Of a stretch of DNA of 64,000 bases, positions 26,961-36,583 are shown in pieces (the stretch's first letter is position 1; every line of letters begins with the position of its first letter). This DNA is from CBDCVN01 sp965223585. Its GTDB lineage: Bacteria; Deinococcota; Deinococci; Deinococcales; Trueperaceae. Where the stretch lies: the NCBI GenBank assembly GCA_965223585.1, contig CBDCWW010000015.1, forward strand, positions 62,001 through 126,000, written 5' to 3'. Made by a program: the position numbers and the translations under genes. The notes under the pieces are model-generated. The model searched no databases. It had not been told where the DNA came from and was given only the letters and a program-made list of their open reading frames with translations.

Positions 26961-29840
26961 GTGACTGAGGGTTTATTGGAAGAACTCGAGCAAAAAGACG
27001 ATTTTATACACCGCCATATAGGTCCTAGTGAAAACGAAATAAAGGCTATGCTTAATGAGCTAGCGCTAGAATCACTTGATGAACTGATTGATAGTACCCT
27101 GCCTGAGTCTATTCATTGTGAGGACAGCCTTAATCTTGGCAATGGTAAGTCTGAACAAGAAGTACTAAAACACTTAAAAATAATTGCCCAGAAAAACAAG
27201 GTTTTAAAGACATTTATTGGTATGGGTTACCATGACACTAGCACGCCAAATGTTATTTTGCGCAATGTACTAGAAAACCCCGGCTGGTACACTGCCTATA
27301 CTCCTTATCAAGCGGAAATCTCTCAAGGTCGTCTAGAAGCACTTTTAAATTTTCAACAGATGGTTATGGACCTAAGTGGCCTTGATTTTGCTAACGCTTC
27401 ACTACTTGATGAAGCCACAGCTGCAGCTGAAGCTATGGCTATGTTAAGGCAAGCCAATAAAAACAAGCAGGAAAGTAAGAGTTTTTTTGTTGCTAATGAT
27501 GTTCATCCTCAAACTCTTGATGTGATTAAGACTAGAGCTGAGTACTTGGGCTTTGAGATTGTAACTGGTGACCCCAAACTTATTTTACCTGATGCTTTTG
27601 GTGTACTAATTCAGTACCCTAGTACCACAGGTGAGCTTTGGGATATAGCGCCTACTATTAAAGAGGTCCATGAACAGGGAGCTTTGGTAGTAGTTGCTAG
27701 CGATCTATTGAGTCTTTGTTTACTTAAACCTCCGGGTGAAATGGGTGCAGATGTAGTTATTGGTAGTTCTCAGCGCTTTGGTGTGCCCATGGGTTTTGGT
27801 GGCCCACATGCTGCTTTTTTTGCTACTAGGGATGTTTATAAGCGTTTAACACCCGGTCGAGTTATTGGCATCTCAGTAGACAGCCGTGGCAACATGGCCC
27901 TGCGTATGGCTTTGCAAACAAGAGAACAGCACATTCGCCGTGAAAAAGCTACTTCAAACATTTGTACTGCTCAGGCACTGTTAGCAGAAGTTGCTGGTTT
28001 CTATGCTGTTTATCATGGTCCTAAAGGGCTAAAGACCATAGCTAGTCGAGTACATCGTTTGGCAAGTATTTTGGCTAAAGGATTAAAGCAAAAAGGCCTA
28101 GAACTTTTGCACAGTAGTTGGTTTGATACCATTACTGTAAAGGTTAATGGTAGACAATCAGAGATTTACCATAGGGCTCTTGAAAAGCAATGCAATCTAA
28201 GGTTGATTGATGATGACAAGCTTGGCATTAGCTTAGATGAAACTACTGCTGCAGAGGATATTTTATTGTTATGGCATATTTTTGTAGGGGATAATCATGG
28301 CCTAGATGTTGAACCACTTGATTTAGCAGCAAGAAATGAAAATGTGATTCCTGAAGGTCTTAATCGAACTAGTAAGTTTCTTACGTACCCAGTATTTAAC
28401 AGCTATCAAAGTGAAACTAGTATGCTTCGCTACCTAAAACGCTTAGAAAACAAAGACTACTCGCTCACTCACGGCATGATTCCTTTGGGTTCTTGTACTA
28501 TGAAACTAAACGCCACTACCGAAATGCTGCCTATTACTTGGCCTGAATTTGCTAATATTCATCCTTTTGTGCCTAGAGAACAAGCTCAAGGTTATCTCGA
28601 GCTTATTGCCGGGCTCGAGCAAATGCTAATAAAAATAACAGGTTATGTTGCCTTTTCTATGCAACCTAACTCTGGTGCACAGGGTGAGTATGCGGGCTTA
28701 TTGGTTATTCGCCGTTATTATCAACATATAGGTGAGGGACACCGTAATATTTGTTTAATTCCTAGTTCAGCCCACGGCACTAATCCAGCTAGTGCTAATA
28801 TGATGGGCCTTAAAATAGTGGTTATTAAAACTGATAAGGAAGGCAATATTGACTTTGAGGATTTAAAGGCCAAAGCCAAAACTCATGCCGCTAACCTTTG
28901 CTGTTTAATGATAACTTATCCAAGTACTCACGGGGTTTTTGAAGAAACTATTAAAGAGGTTTGTGATCTAATACATGCTTATGGTGGACAGGTTTATATG
29001 GATGGAGCCAATCTAAATGCTCAAGTGGGCATAACTAAACCTGCCTTGATTGGCTCTGATGTGTCACACTTAAACCTCCATAAAACCTTTTGTATTCCTC
29101 ATGGGGGCGGAGGCCCCGGTATGGGACCAATTGGAGTTAAGGCTCATCTCGAGCCTTTTTTACCTAATCATGTGGTAAGCCCTATTGAGGGTGTAGCAAA
29201 AAATAGTGCTGTTGCTGCAGCACCTTTTGGTAGTGCCTTGATTTTAACTATCTCTTGGGCGTTTATTCAATTGATGGGTGATAAAGGACTTAAAAGGGCT
29301 ACACAAGTTGCTATTTTGAATGCTAACTATATGGTTAAAAGGCTTAGGGAACACTACGATGTCTTATATTGTGGTCGCAATGATCGTGTTGCTCACGAAT
29401 GTATTATAGATTTGCGCCCTATAAGAGAAAAAGCTGGTATTACAGAAGAAGATGTTGCCAAAAGACTCATGGATTATGGTTTTCATGCACCAACTATATC
29501 TTGGCCTGTACCCGGGACACTAATGATTGAGCCTACTGAGAGTGAATCAAAAGCTGAGCTTGACCGTTTTTGTGATGCGCTAATCAGTATTCATCAAGAG
29601 ATTGCTGCTATTGAACTTGGTGAGATTGAGCTCGAGGATAGCGCTTTGCATAATGCCCCCCACACCTTAGCTGATATTGTAAATAATGATTGGCAACGAC
29701 TTTACAGTCGTAAACAAGCAGTATGTCCATCAAAAGAAGCCCAGCAATTTAAATTCTGGCCTGCAGTAAACCGTGTTGATAACGTTTATGGTGATAGGAA
29801 TTTTGTTTGTTCATGTCCACCTATGGAAGTCTATAATTAG
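26961..29840 (+). CDS. gcvP: Glycine dehydrogenase (decarboxylating), P protein
   Basis: 959 residues from a GTG, a single-chain P protein of normal length. N-terminal FIHRHIGPSENEIKAML, central SCTMKLNATTEMLPITWPEF, and the PLP-lysine near 707 in LNLHKTFCIPHGGGGPG are all present. It decarboxylates glycine and transfers aminomethyl to GcvH. Five CTCGAG motifs occur within or at the edge of the gene without disturbing its protein, mostly as Leu-Glu codons. No L protein is nearby. Confidence 0.97.
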   Translation: MTEGLLEELEQKDDFIHRHIGPSENEIKAMLNELALESLDELIDSTLPESIHCEDSLNLGNGKSEQEVLKHLKIIAQKNKVLKTFIGMGYHDTSTPNVILRNVLENPGWYTAYTPYQAEISQGRLEALLNFQQMVMDLSGLDFANASLLDEATAAAEAMAMLRQANKNKQESKSFFVANDVHPQTLDVIKTRAEYLGFEIVTGDPKLILPDAFGVLIQYPSTTGELWDIAPTIKEVHEQGALVVVASDLLSLCLLKPPGEMGADVVIGSSQRFGVPMGFGGPHAAFFATRDVYKRLTPGRVIGISVDSRGNMALRMALQTREQHIRREKATSNICTAQALLAEVAGFYAVYHGPKGLKTIASRVHRLASILAKGLKQKGLELLHSSWFDTITVKVNGRQSEIYHRALEKQCNLRLIDDDKLGISLDETTAAEDILLLWHIFVGDNHGLDVEPLDLAARNENVIPEGLNRTSKFLTYPVFNSYQSETSMLRYLKRLENKDYSLTHGMIPLGSCTMKLNATTEMLPITWPEFANIHPFVPREQAQGYLELIAGLEQMLIKITGYVAFSMQPNSGAQGEYAGLLVIRRYYQHIGEGHRNICLIPSSAHGTNPASANMMGLKIVVIKTDKEGNIDFEDLKAKAKTHAANLCCLMITYPSTHGVFEETIKEVCDLIHAYGGQVYMDGANLNAQVGITKPALIGSDVSHLNLHKTFCIPHGGGGPGMGPIGVKAHLEPFLPNHVVSPIEGVAKNSAVAAAPFGSALILTISWAFIQLMGDKGLKRATQVAILNANYMVKRLREHYDVLYCGRNDRVAHECIIDLRPIREKAGITEEDVAKRLMDYGFHAPTISWPVPGTLMIEPTESESKAELDRFCDALISIHQEIAAIELGEIELEDSALHNAPHTLADIVNNDWQRLYSRKQAVCPSKEAQQFKFWPAVNRVDNVYGDRNFVCSCPPMEVYN

Positions 29841-29956
29841 TAATTGATTTCTAAAAGATACATAAAAGCTTATCATCTTATTAGCGAGCAATGGCCCTGT
29901 GATATAAGCACCTAAACATAAGTATTTGTGAATCTTTTTATGTTACTATAATCACT

Positions 29957-30607
29957 ATGTCAGAAACAGATACTCAAACTTATGAAGGTAAAAATATTAA
30001 AGTTACCTATACATCTTCACTTTGCATGCATGCTGGAGAATGTGGAGGTAGTGGGTTAAGAGGTGTTTTTAGCAAAGAAACATGGATAACTCCTGATGGG
30101 GCAGGCGTTGAGCAACTAGTTGATGTAATAGAACGTTGTCCTTCAAGTGCATTAAAATACGAGCGTTTAGATGGGGCTCCTCAAGAAGCGCCTGAACTTA
30201 ATAGCATTAGTCCACATCCTAATGGTGCTCTTCATCTACGTGGAGACATAAAACTTTCTGATGTTGAAGGTAATGTAATAGCTGAAGAAATACGTTTAGC
30301 TTTGTGTCGTTGCGGTCAGTCAGAAAATAAGCCTTTCTGTGATGGTAGCCATGCTAAAGCAGAGTTTAAAGATGAGGGCAAAATAGGGGAGAGTAATTTA
30401 GGAACTAAAGCTATGAATACCTTAGGTAAATTAGAAATTACTCCCAGTGCTAATGGGCCATTAATTTTTAAAGGTGATTTTGTTTTGCGTAGTGCTGATA
30501 ATAGTAGTAGAGTTTATGGGGAAAAAGTTGCTTTGTGCCGTTGTGGTGCGTCACAAAATAAACCTTTCTGTGATGGCGCACATAAGGATATAGGCTTTAA
30601 AGGATAA
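29957..30607 (+). CDS. Protein with Fer4-like and two CDGSH iron-sulfur domains
   Basis: 216 residues. The N-terminal 75 residues (SSLCMHAGECGGSG through ERCPSSALKYER) resemble the divergent single 4Fe-4S domain often fused to CDGSH modules. Two CDGSH motifs follow: CRCGQSENKPFCDGSH and CRCGASQNKPFCDGAH, each with three Cys and one His for a 2Fe-2S cluster. Probably a cytosolic redox or cluster-storage protein. Separated from purine nucleoside phosphorylase by 33 bases and perhaps co-transcribed. Confidence 0.88.
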   Translation: MSETDTQTYEGKNIKVTYTSSLCMHAGECGGSGLRGVFSKETWITPDGAGVEQLVDVIERCPSSALKYERLDGAPQEAPELNSISPHPNGALHLRGDIKLSDVEGNVIAEEIRLALCRCGQSENKPFCDGSHAKAEFKDEGKIGESNLGTKAMNTLGKLEITPSANGPLIFKGDFVLRSADNSSRVYGEKVALCRCGASQNKPFCDGAHKDIGFKG

Positions 30608-30640
30608 TTAGGTTAGTTAGGCCAATAATAAAAAAGTTTT

Positions 30641-31462
30641 ATGCTTCTCTATAATCAAGTTCAAGAGGCTTTTGATTACATAAATAGTAAAGGTGGTTTC
30701 AAGCCTTCTCTTGCTATTATTCTAGGTTCTGGTTTGGGTCCTCTAGCAGATGAAATTGTAATAAAAGCAAGCTTGTCCTATAAGGAAATTCCTCATTTCT
30801 TTCCCTCTACTGCTCCCGGACACGAGGGAGAACTTATTTTAGGTGAGTTAGCAGGCTGTAATGTTGTTGCTATGAAAGGTCGTATGCATCTCTATGAAGG
30901 AATTAGTGCTGCAGAGGTTGCCTTTCCAGTAAGAGTTATGCATGCTTTGGGAGCTAAAAGTTTAGTGGTGAGTAATGCTTGTGGAGGCTTAAACCCTTCT
31001 TGGCAAGCAGGCAATCTTATGCTACATCTTGACTTTATTAACTTTACTGCTAACAATGCTTTAATGGGACCTAATGATGAGCGTTTTGGGCCACGTTTTC
31101 CGGTTATGTTTGATTGTTATGATACCCAGTATATTGAGATTGCTAGAGAGGCAGCAAAAGCTGGGAACATACAACTTTCTGAGGGAGTTTACCTAGCTAT
31201 TAGTGGGCCTACTTATGCTACTCGAGCAGAGCTAAAAATGTTTCGTGCTTGGGGAGCAGATGTAATTGGTATGTCTAGTGTTCACGAAGTAGCTGTAGCT
31301 AGGCATCAAAATATGCGAGTAATAGGACTTTCTGTTATAACAGATATGGCTTTACCTGATGGAGAGAAGCATGCTACAGGTGATGAAGTAATAGAAGCTG
31401 CTAAGCACAGTGGAGAAAAATTTAGCAAGTTAGTGAAGGCTGTTTTGCCTAGATTAAAATAA
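30641..31462 (+). CDS. punA: Purine nucleoside phosphorylase
   Basis: 273 residues of the trimeric PNP/MTAP family: ILGSGLGPLADEI (phosphate loop), VVSNACGGLNPSWQAG, SGPTYATRAELKMFRAWGAD and GMSSVHEVAVARH. Splits inosine or guanosine with phosphate to base and ribose 1-phosphate for purine salvage. Length and motifs are complete. Whether it accepts adenosine cannot be judged. Confidence 0.92.
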   Translation: MLLYNQVQEAFDYINSKGGFKPSLAIILGSGLGPLADEIVIKASLSYKEIPHFFPSTAPGHEGELILGELAGCNVVAMKGRMHLYEGISAAEVAFPVRVMHALGAKSLVVSNACGGLNPSWQAGNLMLHLDFINFTANNALMGPNDERFGPRFPVMFDCYDTQYIEIAREAAKAGNIQLSEGVYLAISGPTYATRAELKMFRAWGADVIGMSSVHEVAVARHQNMRVIGLSVITDMALPDGEKHATGDEVIEAAKHSGEKFSKLVKAVLPRLK

Positions 31463-31540
31463 TATAAGGTGATAAATCTTGATAGAGTTTACGTTTTTGC
31501 GCTCAGCAGATACTCTTAAGTAGACACTTAGAAAAAATTA

Positions 31541-32182
31541 ATGTCTTTTGAGAGAGTACAAAAACGCATATATGATGCTTGCAAACGTGTAGGGCGTGAT
31601 CCTAGTGAAGTAACTTTGGTAGCAGTTACTAAGAATCATAGTGTTAATGAAATAGAAGACAAAATTTTACGCTTTGGTCATAGAATTTTGGGTGAAAATC
31701 GTGTGCAGGAATGGCGTAAGAAAAAGGAGCAACTATCTGATATACAGTGGCACATGATAGGCAACTTGCAAACTAACAAGGTTAAATATTGCAGGGATTT
31801 TTATGCTATTCATTCTTTAAGTAACACCCGCTTGGCAGATGAAATGCAAAGACAAGGACTTAAGCTTAAGCATAGCTTTAAGGTTTTTGTTGAAGTTAAT
31901 GTAGTGGGGGAGAGCAGTAAGCAGGGTGCCCCTTTTGAAGAGGCTGAAGATTTGGTTGACTATGCAAAATCTCTTAGTTGCCTTGAAGTTTATGGACTGA
32001 TGACAATGGCCCCTTATAATGAGGATCTTATGCTTGTTAGAAAAACTTTTCGAAAACTAAAACAACTTTGTGATAAACTGGCATTGAAAGAGTTGTCTAT
32101 GGGTATGAGCAATGATTTTGAGGTGGCTATAGAAGAGGGTGCAACTTATATACGTGTTGGTTCAGCACTTTTTGAGGATTGA
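31541..32182 (+). CDS. yggS: PLP homeostasis protein, YggS family
   Basis: 213 residues with the PLP lysine K31 in LVAVTKNHSV, then GENRVQEW, WHMIGNLQTNKVK, EVNVVGESSKQG and GMSNDFEVAIEEGATYIRVGS. A single-domain PLP-binding protein that buffers pyridoxal phosphate and has no known catalysis. Fifteen bases separate it from divIVA, an arrangement also found in Deinococcota and Gram-positives. Confidence 0.93.
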   Translation: MSFERVQKRIYDACKRVGRDPSEVTLVAVTKNHSVNEIEDKILRFGHRILGENRVQEWRKKKEQLSDIQWHMIGNLQTNKVKYCRDFYAIHSLSNTRLADEMQRQGLKLKHSFKVFVEVNVVGESSKQGAPFEEAEDLVDYAKSLSCLEVYGLMTMAPYNEDLMLVRKTFRKLKQLCDKLALKELSMGMSNDFEVAIEEGATYIRVGSALFED

Positions 32183-32196
32183 ATCTGAGGAACTAA

Positions 32197-33189
32197 ATGA
32201 AATTAAGCCCTCTTGATATAAAACACCAAGATTTTAAGCAGTCAATTAATGGTTACAACAAAACACAAGTACGTGACTTTTTAATAAGTGTTTCGGAAAT
32301 GCTCGAGCAAAAAGTTGAAGAGGTTAGAGAATTACGGATACAGCTTGTTGAACGTGATGAAAAGATTAAAGATTTACAGGTTTCTGAGCTCGAGCTTAAG
32401 AAAGCAGCAATTTTAGCCGAGCGAATTAGTAGTGAGACTAAAGCGCAAGCTGAACGTGAGTCAGAACTAATTTTGCGTGAAGCTAGAGCGAAAAGTGCTG
32501 ATATTATAAAAGGCGCTTCTGAAAGGGAAAAAGAAGCCCTAAGTCAAATTGATGAGTTGCTCAAAGAAGCTGAATCTGAGCGAGAAATTCTATTACTTGA
32601 GGCCAAATCTGAACGAGAAGAAATTAAAAGAGAGACAAATGCTATTAAAGAAAGAGCTTTGCAGGAAGCCGAATTAGTTAAAAAACAGGCTTTGCGTGAG
32701 GCTGAAGTGCAAAAACGCCGAACGGGACGTATAATTGAGAACTTGAAAAGACAGGTTGAAATTGAGGTAAAAAAGGCTCGCCAAGAAACTGTTCAGGATA
32801 TAGAAAAATTCCGTGAAAAAGAGGTAAAGCAACTTAAAACTTTGCAAGATGATGTTCTTGGCTTAGATCAGGTGCGACAAATTTTTATTGAACAATTTCA
32901 AGCTCTACTTAAGGAGTTTGAGGGTAGAGTAGAGCGTTTCTCAGGACCTATTCCAGATATACATTTAGAGGAGCAAAAAAAGACAGTAGCTCAAGAAAAT
33001 AGTAATTCAAGCAACAATGATAGAGGTGTATCTCTTTCTCCTAATTTACTAGCGGAAATTGAGAAAAAACTGTCTCAGCAAATACAGCTAATTAAGACAG
33101 AGGGTGATAGTGTTGATGATGTTTTACTTGAAGAGTTTAGTGATGATTTAGATGATGTTTGGGTTGAAGAAAGTGACGTATCTCCATAA
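32197..33189 (+). CDS. divIVA: DivIVA-like cell-pole/division protein
   Basis: 330 residues. N-terminal DivIVA domain MKLSPLDIKHQDFKQSINGYN with VRDFL; residues about 30-230 are an almost unbroken coiled coil rich in E, K and R, followed by an acidic tail (DDVWVEESDVSP). DivIVA proteins bind curved membrane and organise division or chromosome poles. Longer than the Bacillus protein, similar to Deinococcus forms. Probably in one operon with yggS. Confidence 0.93.
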   Translation: MKLSPLDIKHQDFKQSINGYNKTQVRDFLISVSEMLEQKVEEVRELRIQLVERDEKIKDLQVSELELKKAAILAERISSETKAQAERESELILREARAKSADIIKGASEREKEALSQIDELLKEAESEREILLLEAKSEREEIKRETNAIKERALQEAELVKKQALREAEVQKRRTGRIIENLKRQVEIEVKKARQETVQDIEKFREKEVKQLKTLQDDVLGLDQVRQIFIEQFQALLKEFEGRVERFSGPIPDIHLEEQKKTVAQENSNSSNNDRGVSLSPNLLAEIEKKLSQQIQLIKTEGDSVDDVLLEEFSDDLDDVWVEESDVSP

Positions 33190-33495
33190 GAGTATTTCCC
33201 AACATTCCTGTAGGGGTACGATGCGTTGTGCCTTCACCACACACATAAAATATATTTTTGGCAATTTTGCACTGTAATATTAGTTAAATAAACATAATTT
33301 GCAAAGTGATTATTTTTTAAGAAAAATACAATTACGGTAACAGTGTTCTGTAAAAGAGTTATGTTTTGATGAGTGCTGGATAAGCGAGCCATTAAGGTAA
33401 TGAAATATTAAGAATTGATTAATGGCAGTAGCCTATAGTTTTGCTATCAACATATGAGGGTGTGTTGTGAGAAGACTTTTCTAGGAGCACTTTTA

Positions 33496-33882
33496 ATGAG
33501 AGTATTAGTTAGATTGTTTCCCCTACTGAGTTTAATAATTTCCTCATGTACTTTGAATAGTAACTCTACAAAGTTTGAAGGTTTTTATCAAGGTACTATA
33601 AGTAGTCAAAACGCTGTTTCACCCTATACTTTAGATATTGTTATTGATGAATCAGGAAATTATTTGGGTACTTTGAACAATCTAGATGTAGAGAGCGAAA
33701 TTATTATGCGTTGCCATTATGGTGAAGAGAAGAGTATGGGAGAGTGTGTGGCTATTAATATATTTAAATCGCAAGTATTTAAATTATATGGTAGTGCAAC
33801 ACAGCTAAAATATCAAGGCGATTTTGAGTACTTTGAGAAAGGTATAAAAGAATTTGAAGGTGATTTTATCTTTGTTCGATAA
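33496..33882 (+). CDS. Small lipoprotein
   Basis: 128 residues from ATG 33496 with AGGAGC upstream (an earlier start at 33454 lacks a site). Signal MRVLVRLFPLLSLIISSC with lipobox cysteine at 18, then a beta-rich domain beginning FEGFYQGTISSQ. No family recognised. Convergent with uppP. Confidence 0.7.
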   Translation: MRVLVRLFPLLSLIISSCTLNSNSTKFEGFYQGTISSQNAVSPYTLDIVIDESGNYLGTLNNLDVESEIIMRCHYGEEKSMGECVAINIFKSQVFKLYGSATQLKYQGDFEYFEKGIKEFEGDFIFVR

Positions 33883-34006
33883 AGAATGATGGTTGAGGTC
33901 CTTGATGGAAAGAGTTTGTCTAGACCATAGATTAAAGGTGTTAACCAAAGTTTGATTTTGAAGATTTTATTCCAAGAAACTTGCTTCTTATCTTCTTTTA
34001 CTACCG

Positions 34007-34804
34007 TTACACGATAAGATTGATTAATGTTACTACTGCTATGATCCAAAGATAGGGTGCAAACCAACGAAATTTGCCTCGGCGCAGTAAAGAAAAGAGC
34101 CACAAAAGGGCCAAATAGCCAGTAACGAATGATGTTGCCACCATTATAAGGAGGGGTATAAGCTCGAGTTCCACCTCTTTAAATTCTTTTACCCCTAGAA
34201 GAGTCACCCCTAAAGAAGCTACTACATATAGAAGAAAAGAAAATTTGGGGGCAAGACTAGCAGAGGCATTGCGCCACAGTAAAGTGGCAATAGTACTGCC
34301 TGAACGTGATATGCCCGGAATTACTGCTAAACCTTGAATAGTACCAGTAATTAGTGCATCTATAATAGTTAAGTCCTTTGCTCTTGACTTAAAGCCTGAT
34401 TTAGGAGCAAACCATAAGATAAGTCCTGTTGCTATAAGAGCAAGAGATACATAAAGTGGTTGATTAAGTACTTCGAAGATTCTCTTTAAACCTAGACCAA
34501 TGAAAACAGTAGGTACTGTACCTATAATAATTAAAGTTGTTAAGTGCCAACCTTCAGATTTGCGACCTTTGGCTGAGCGCAAACCTAATATGAAGCCTGT
34601 AAAGACTTGCCAAATGTCCTTATAAAGCATTGCTAACACTGCTAAAAATGTGCCGGTATTGGTAGCAATGTCTATATAAAGTGGTAAGCTGTTCCCCCAA
34701 CCAAAATAATAGTTAGCTAAAACTAGATGTCCTGTGCTTGATATGGGTAAGAATTCTGTTAAGCCTTGTACTATACCTAGTACTGCTGCTTGAAGATAAC
34801 TCAT
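34007..34804 (-). CDS. uppP: Undecaprenyl-diphosphatase (BacA/UppP)
   Basis: 265 residues, about eight membrane helices. Signature motifs GLTEFLPISSTGHLVLA (residues 14-30) and PGISRSGSTIATLLWR (about 160) are complete. Dephosphorylates undecaprenyl pyrophosphate to recycle the lipid carrier of peptidoglycan synthesis, and confers bacitracin tolerance. Single gene, ATG at 34804. Confidence 0.95.
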   Translation of the reverse strand: MSYLQAAVLGIVQGLTEFLPISSTGHLVLANYYFGWGNSLPLYIDIATNTGTFLAVLAMLYKDIWQVFTGFILGLRSAKGRKSEGWHLTTLIIIGTVPTVFIGLGLKRIFEVLNQPLYVSLALIATGLILWFAPKSGFKSRAKDLTIIDALITGTIQGLAVIPGISRSGSTIATLLWRNASASLAPKFSFLLYVVASLGVTLLGVKEFKEVELELIPLLIMVATSFVTGYLALLWLFSLLRRGKFRWFAPYLWIIAVVTLINLIV

Positions 34805-35218
34805 GTGTTAACTTGATTGTTTGTGTTGAGATTATTTTTGTGTAACAGAAGTTAAAAGCCGATGATTAGTAGTCCGTAGAGTTTCACTATGCTAGCTACT
34901 GACTAACTCTAAACATTAATGATGCTAGAGTCCTTGGTTCGCTCAAGAGTGTGGAAGAAATTCGAATATGCTCTCAAGCTCATCAAGATCCTGCCCACAG
35001 GTTTTATGGGCATCAATTGTAGGGGTTTAAAATCTTAAACCCCTACAGCATGTGCTTGATGACAGGTGTTTTCATTCGTAAGATGGCATTGTATAAACAG
35101 CTTGGAAGTAATCAGATATGTCAATTTGTGTGTCTGGAGATTTTCTCTGGTAGCTTTCAATTAGAAATACATTTAAGCGGACTGAGAGCTAGAGGTATTC
35201 ACATTTGATAAGGTTGGT
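34805..35218. other. Repeat-bearing spacer between uppP and rpsI
   Basis: 414 bp without a gene. It contains a core-only relative of the dispersed miniature element (TAGTAGTCCGTAG to GCTACTGACTAAC, 34865-34910) and a 13-bp stem palindrome TGTAGGGGTTTAA/TTAAACCCCTACA at 35018-35047. Confidence 0.6.
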
Positions 35219-35605
35219 TTAACGTTTGCTGTATTGTGGCGCACGACGGGCTTTACGTAAGCCATATTTCTTGCGTTCTACAATTCGGGCGTCACGGGTT
35301 AAGTAGCCACCTTCTTTAAGCTTGCTACGGAAATCGGGATTGACTCGTAAGAGTGCTCGAGCAACCCCAAGCTTAATAGCATCTGCCTGACCACTAGGAC
35401 CACCGCCTTTTACAGTAATATAGGCATCGTAGCGACCTGCTGTACTTGTAACTTTAAGTGGCTCGAGCGCTTGAACTCCTGCTAAAATGCCAAGAAAGTA
35501 TTTTTGAAAGTCTTGGCCATTTACAGTATAGTGACCTTGACCGGGACGTAAAAAAACTCGTGCTACAGCGGTTTTGCGACGACCAGTTCCATAATATTGT
35601 TCCAT
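35219..35605 (-). CDS. rpsI: 30S ribosomal protein S9
   Basis: 128 residues: YYGTGRRKTAVARVFL start, ITVKGGGPSGQADAIKLGVA core and LRKARRAPQYSKR end, whose terminal arginine reaches the P-site tRNA. The N-terminal sequence resembles Deinococcus S9. Start overlaps the stop of rplM by one base, the usual L13-S9 operon. Confidence 0.97.
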   Translation of the reverse strand: MEQYYGTGRRKTAVARVFLRPGQGHYTVNGQDFQKYFLGILAGVQALEPLKVTSTAGRYDAYITVKGGGPSGQADAIKLGVARALLRVNPDFRSKLKEGGYLTRDARIVERKKYGLRKARRAPQYSKR

Positions 35606-36027
35606 TAAAACTTAATCTCCTCTGGTTTTTGAGCACTATGTGGATGTGCATCTCCATCATAAATTTTAAGCCTGCGAATTATTTTGCGCCCAAGGCGATT
35701 TTTAGGTAACATTCCCCATACTGCATGCTTGATTACACGCTCAGGGTGTTTTGCTAACATGTCTTTAGCTGGAATTTGTTTTAATCCTCCCTGATAGCCA
35801 CTATAGCGTGTATAAACTTTTTGGTTTAGCTTGTCACCAGTAAAACTAACTTTACCAGCATTAATAACTATTACAAAGTCACCACAGAGCTGATTTGGGG
35901 TAAAATCAACTTTGTGTTTGCCACGTAAAACTCGAGCTATTTGGGTAGCAAGTCTTCCAACTCTTTGATTTTCAGCGTCAACTAATACCCAGTTGTTTTG
36001 TGGGTTTTTGGGGAAATAGGTTTTCAT
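35605..36027 (-). CDS. rplM: 50S ribosomal protein L13
   Basis: 140 residues: NWVLVDAENQRVGRLATQIA, VYTRYSGYQGGLK, HPERVIKHAVWGMLPKNRLG and HPHSAQKP. An early 23S rRNA-binding assembly protein. First gene of the L13-S9 operon, with AAAGGAT before ATG 36027. Confidence 0.97.
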   Translation of the reverse strand: MKTYFPKNPQNNWVLVDAENQRVGRLATQIARVLRGKHKVDFTPNQLCGDFVIVINAGKVSFTGDKLNQKVYTRYSGYQGGLKQIPAKDMLAKHPERVIKHAVWGMLPKNRLGRKIIRRLKIYDGDAHPHSAQKPEEIKF

Positions 36028-36130
36028 AATTTATCCTTTTAAATTATTATGAGTAAAATGCTATTAACAATTAATCAGCAAACCTGAGCAGTTTAGCACA
36101 TCAAAGGTTTAGGGGTAAAGAGTAACTTTT

Positions 36131-36159
36131 GTAGGGGCAGGTTTCAAACCTGCCCCTAC
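36131..36159. repeat. Palindromic TGTAGGGG-type repeat, copy 2
   Basis: GTAGGGGCAGGTTTCAAACC then TGCCCCTAC: the same 13-bp stem as at 20707-20735, located between rplM and a small lipoprotein gene. Confidence 0.7.
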
Positions 36160-36182
36160 TCATTCAACCTTGCACTCTAATG

Positions 36183-36467
36183 TTATTTAGAAGTTAGTAA
36201 ATAGGGCAAGTTAGTTTGATGATACTTTCCTTTGCTGTCATACCAAAAGATATATTCACCTGAGCCATTTGTGTCAGCTCGAGTTACTTTACCATTAATC
36301 TCACCTTCAAATATGACTGTGCCATCAAATGAATAAAGAGTAATGTGCATTTCCCCTCCAGTAAAGTCTTGAATTTGACGTCTTAAGCGGTTTTTTGTTT
36401 CACTGCGGCAACTAATCAATGTAAAAACAAGCATTAAAAACAAAACATATTTCAAATATGATTTCAC
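36183..36467 (-). CDS. Small lipoprotein
   Basis: 94 residues: signal MKSYLKYVLFLMLVFTLISC with lipobox cysteine 20, then a beta-rich domain (MHITLYSFDGTVIFEGEING). Not recognised. Diverges from dnaJ across the HAIR-like operator region. Confidence 0.65.
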   Translation of the reverse strand: MKSYLKYVLFLMLVFTLISCRSETKNRLRRQIQDFTGGEMHITLYSFDGTVIFEGEINGKVTRADTNGSGEYIFWYDSKGKYHQTNLPYLLTSK

Positions 36468-36545
36468 AAGATAGCTATTAAAGCATATTTGTATTTTCTG
36501 AACAAATTAGATTGGAAATGCTACACATTTGGAAAAAAGTCAAAA

Positions 36546-36575
36546 TTTGACACTCTCACACTCAAATAATATAAA
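36546..36575 (+). promoter_or_regulatory. dnaJ-hspR promoter with HAIR-like HspR operator
   Basis: TTGACA (36547-36552), 17-bp spacer, TATAAA (36570-36575) predicts transcription from about 36583, right at the GTG start of dnaJ: a leaderless message. TTTGACA-N7-ACTCAAA (36546-36566) overlaps the -35 box and resembles the HspR operator HAIR (CTTGAGT-N7-ACTCAAG). Since hspR is the second gene, negative autoregulation relieved by heat is likely. Confidence 0.7.
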
Positions 36576-36583
36576 ATAGGCTT

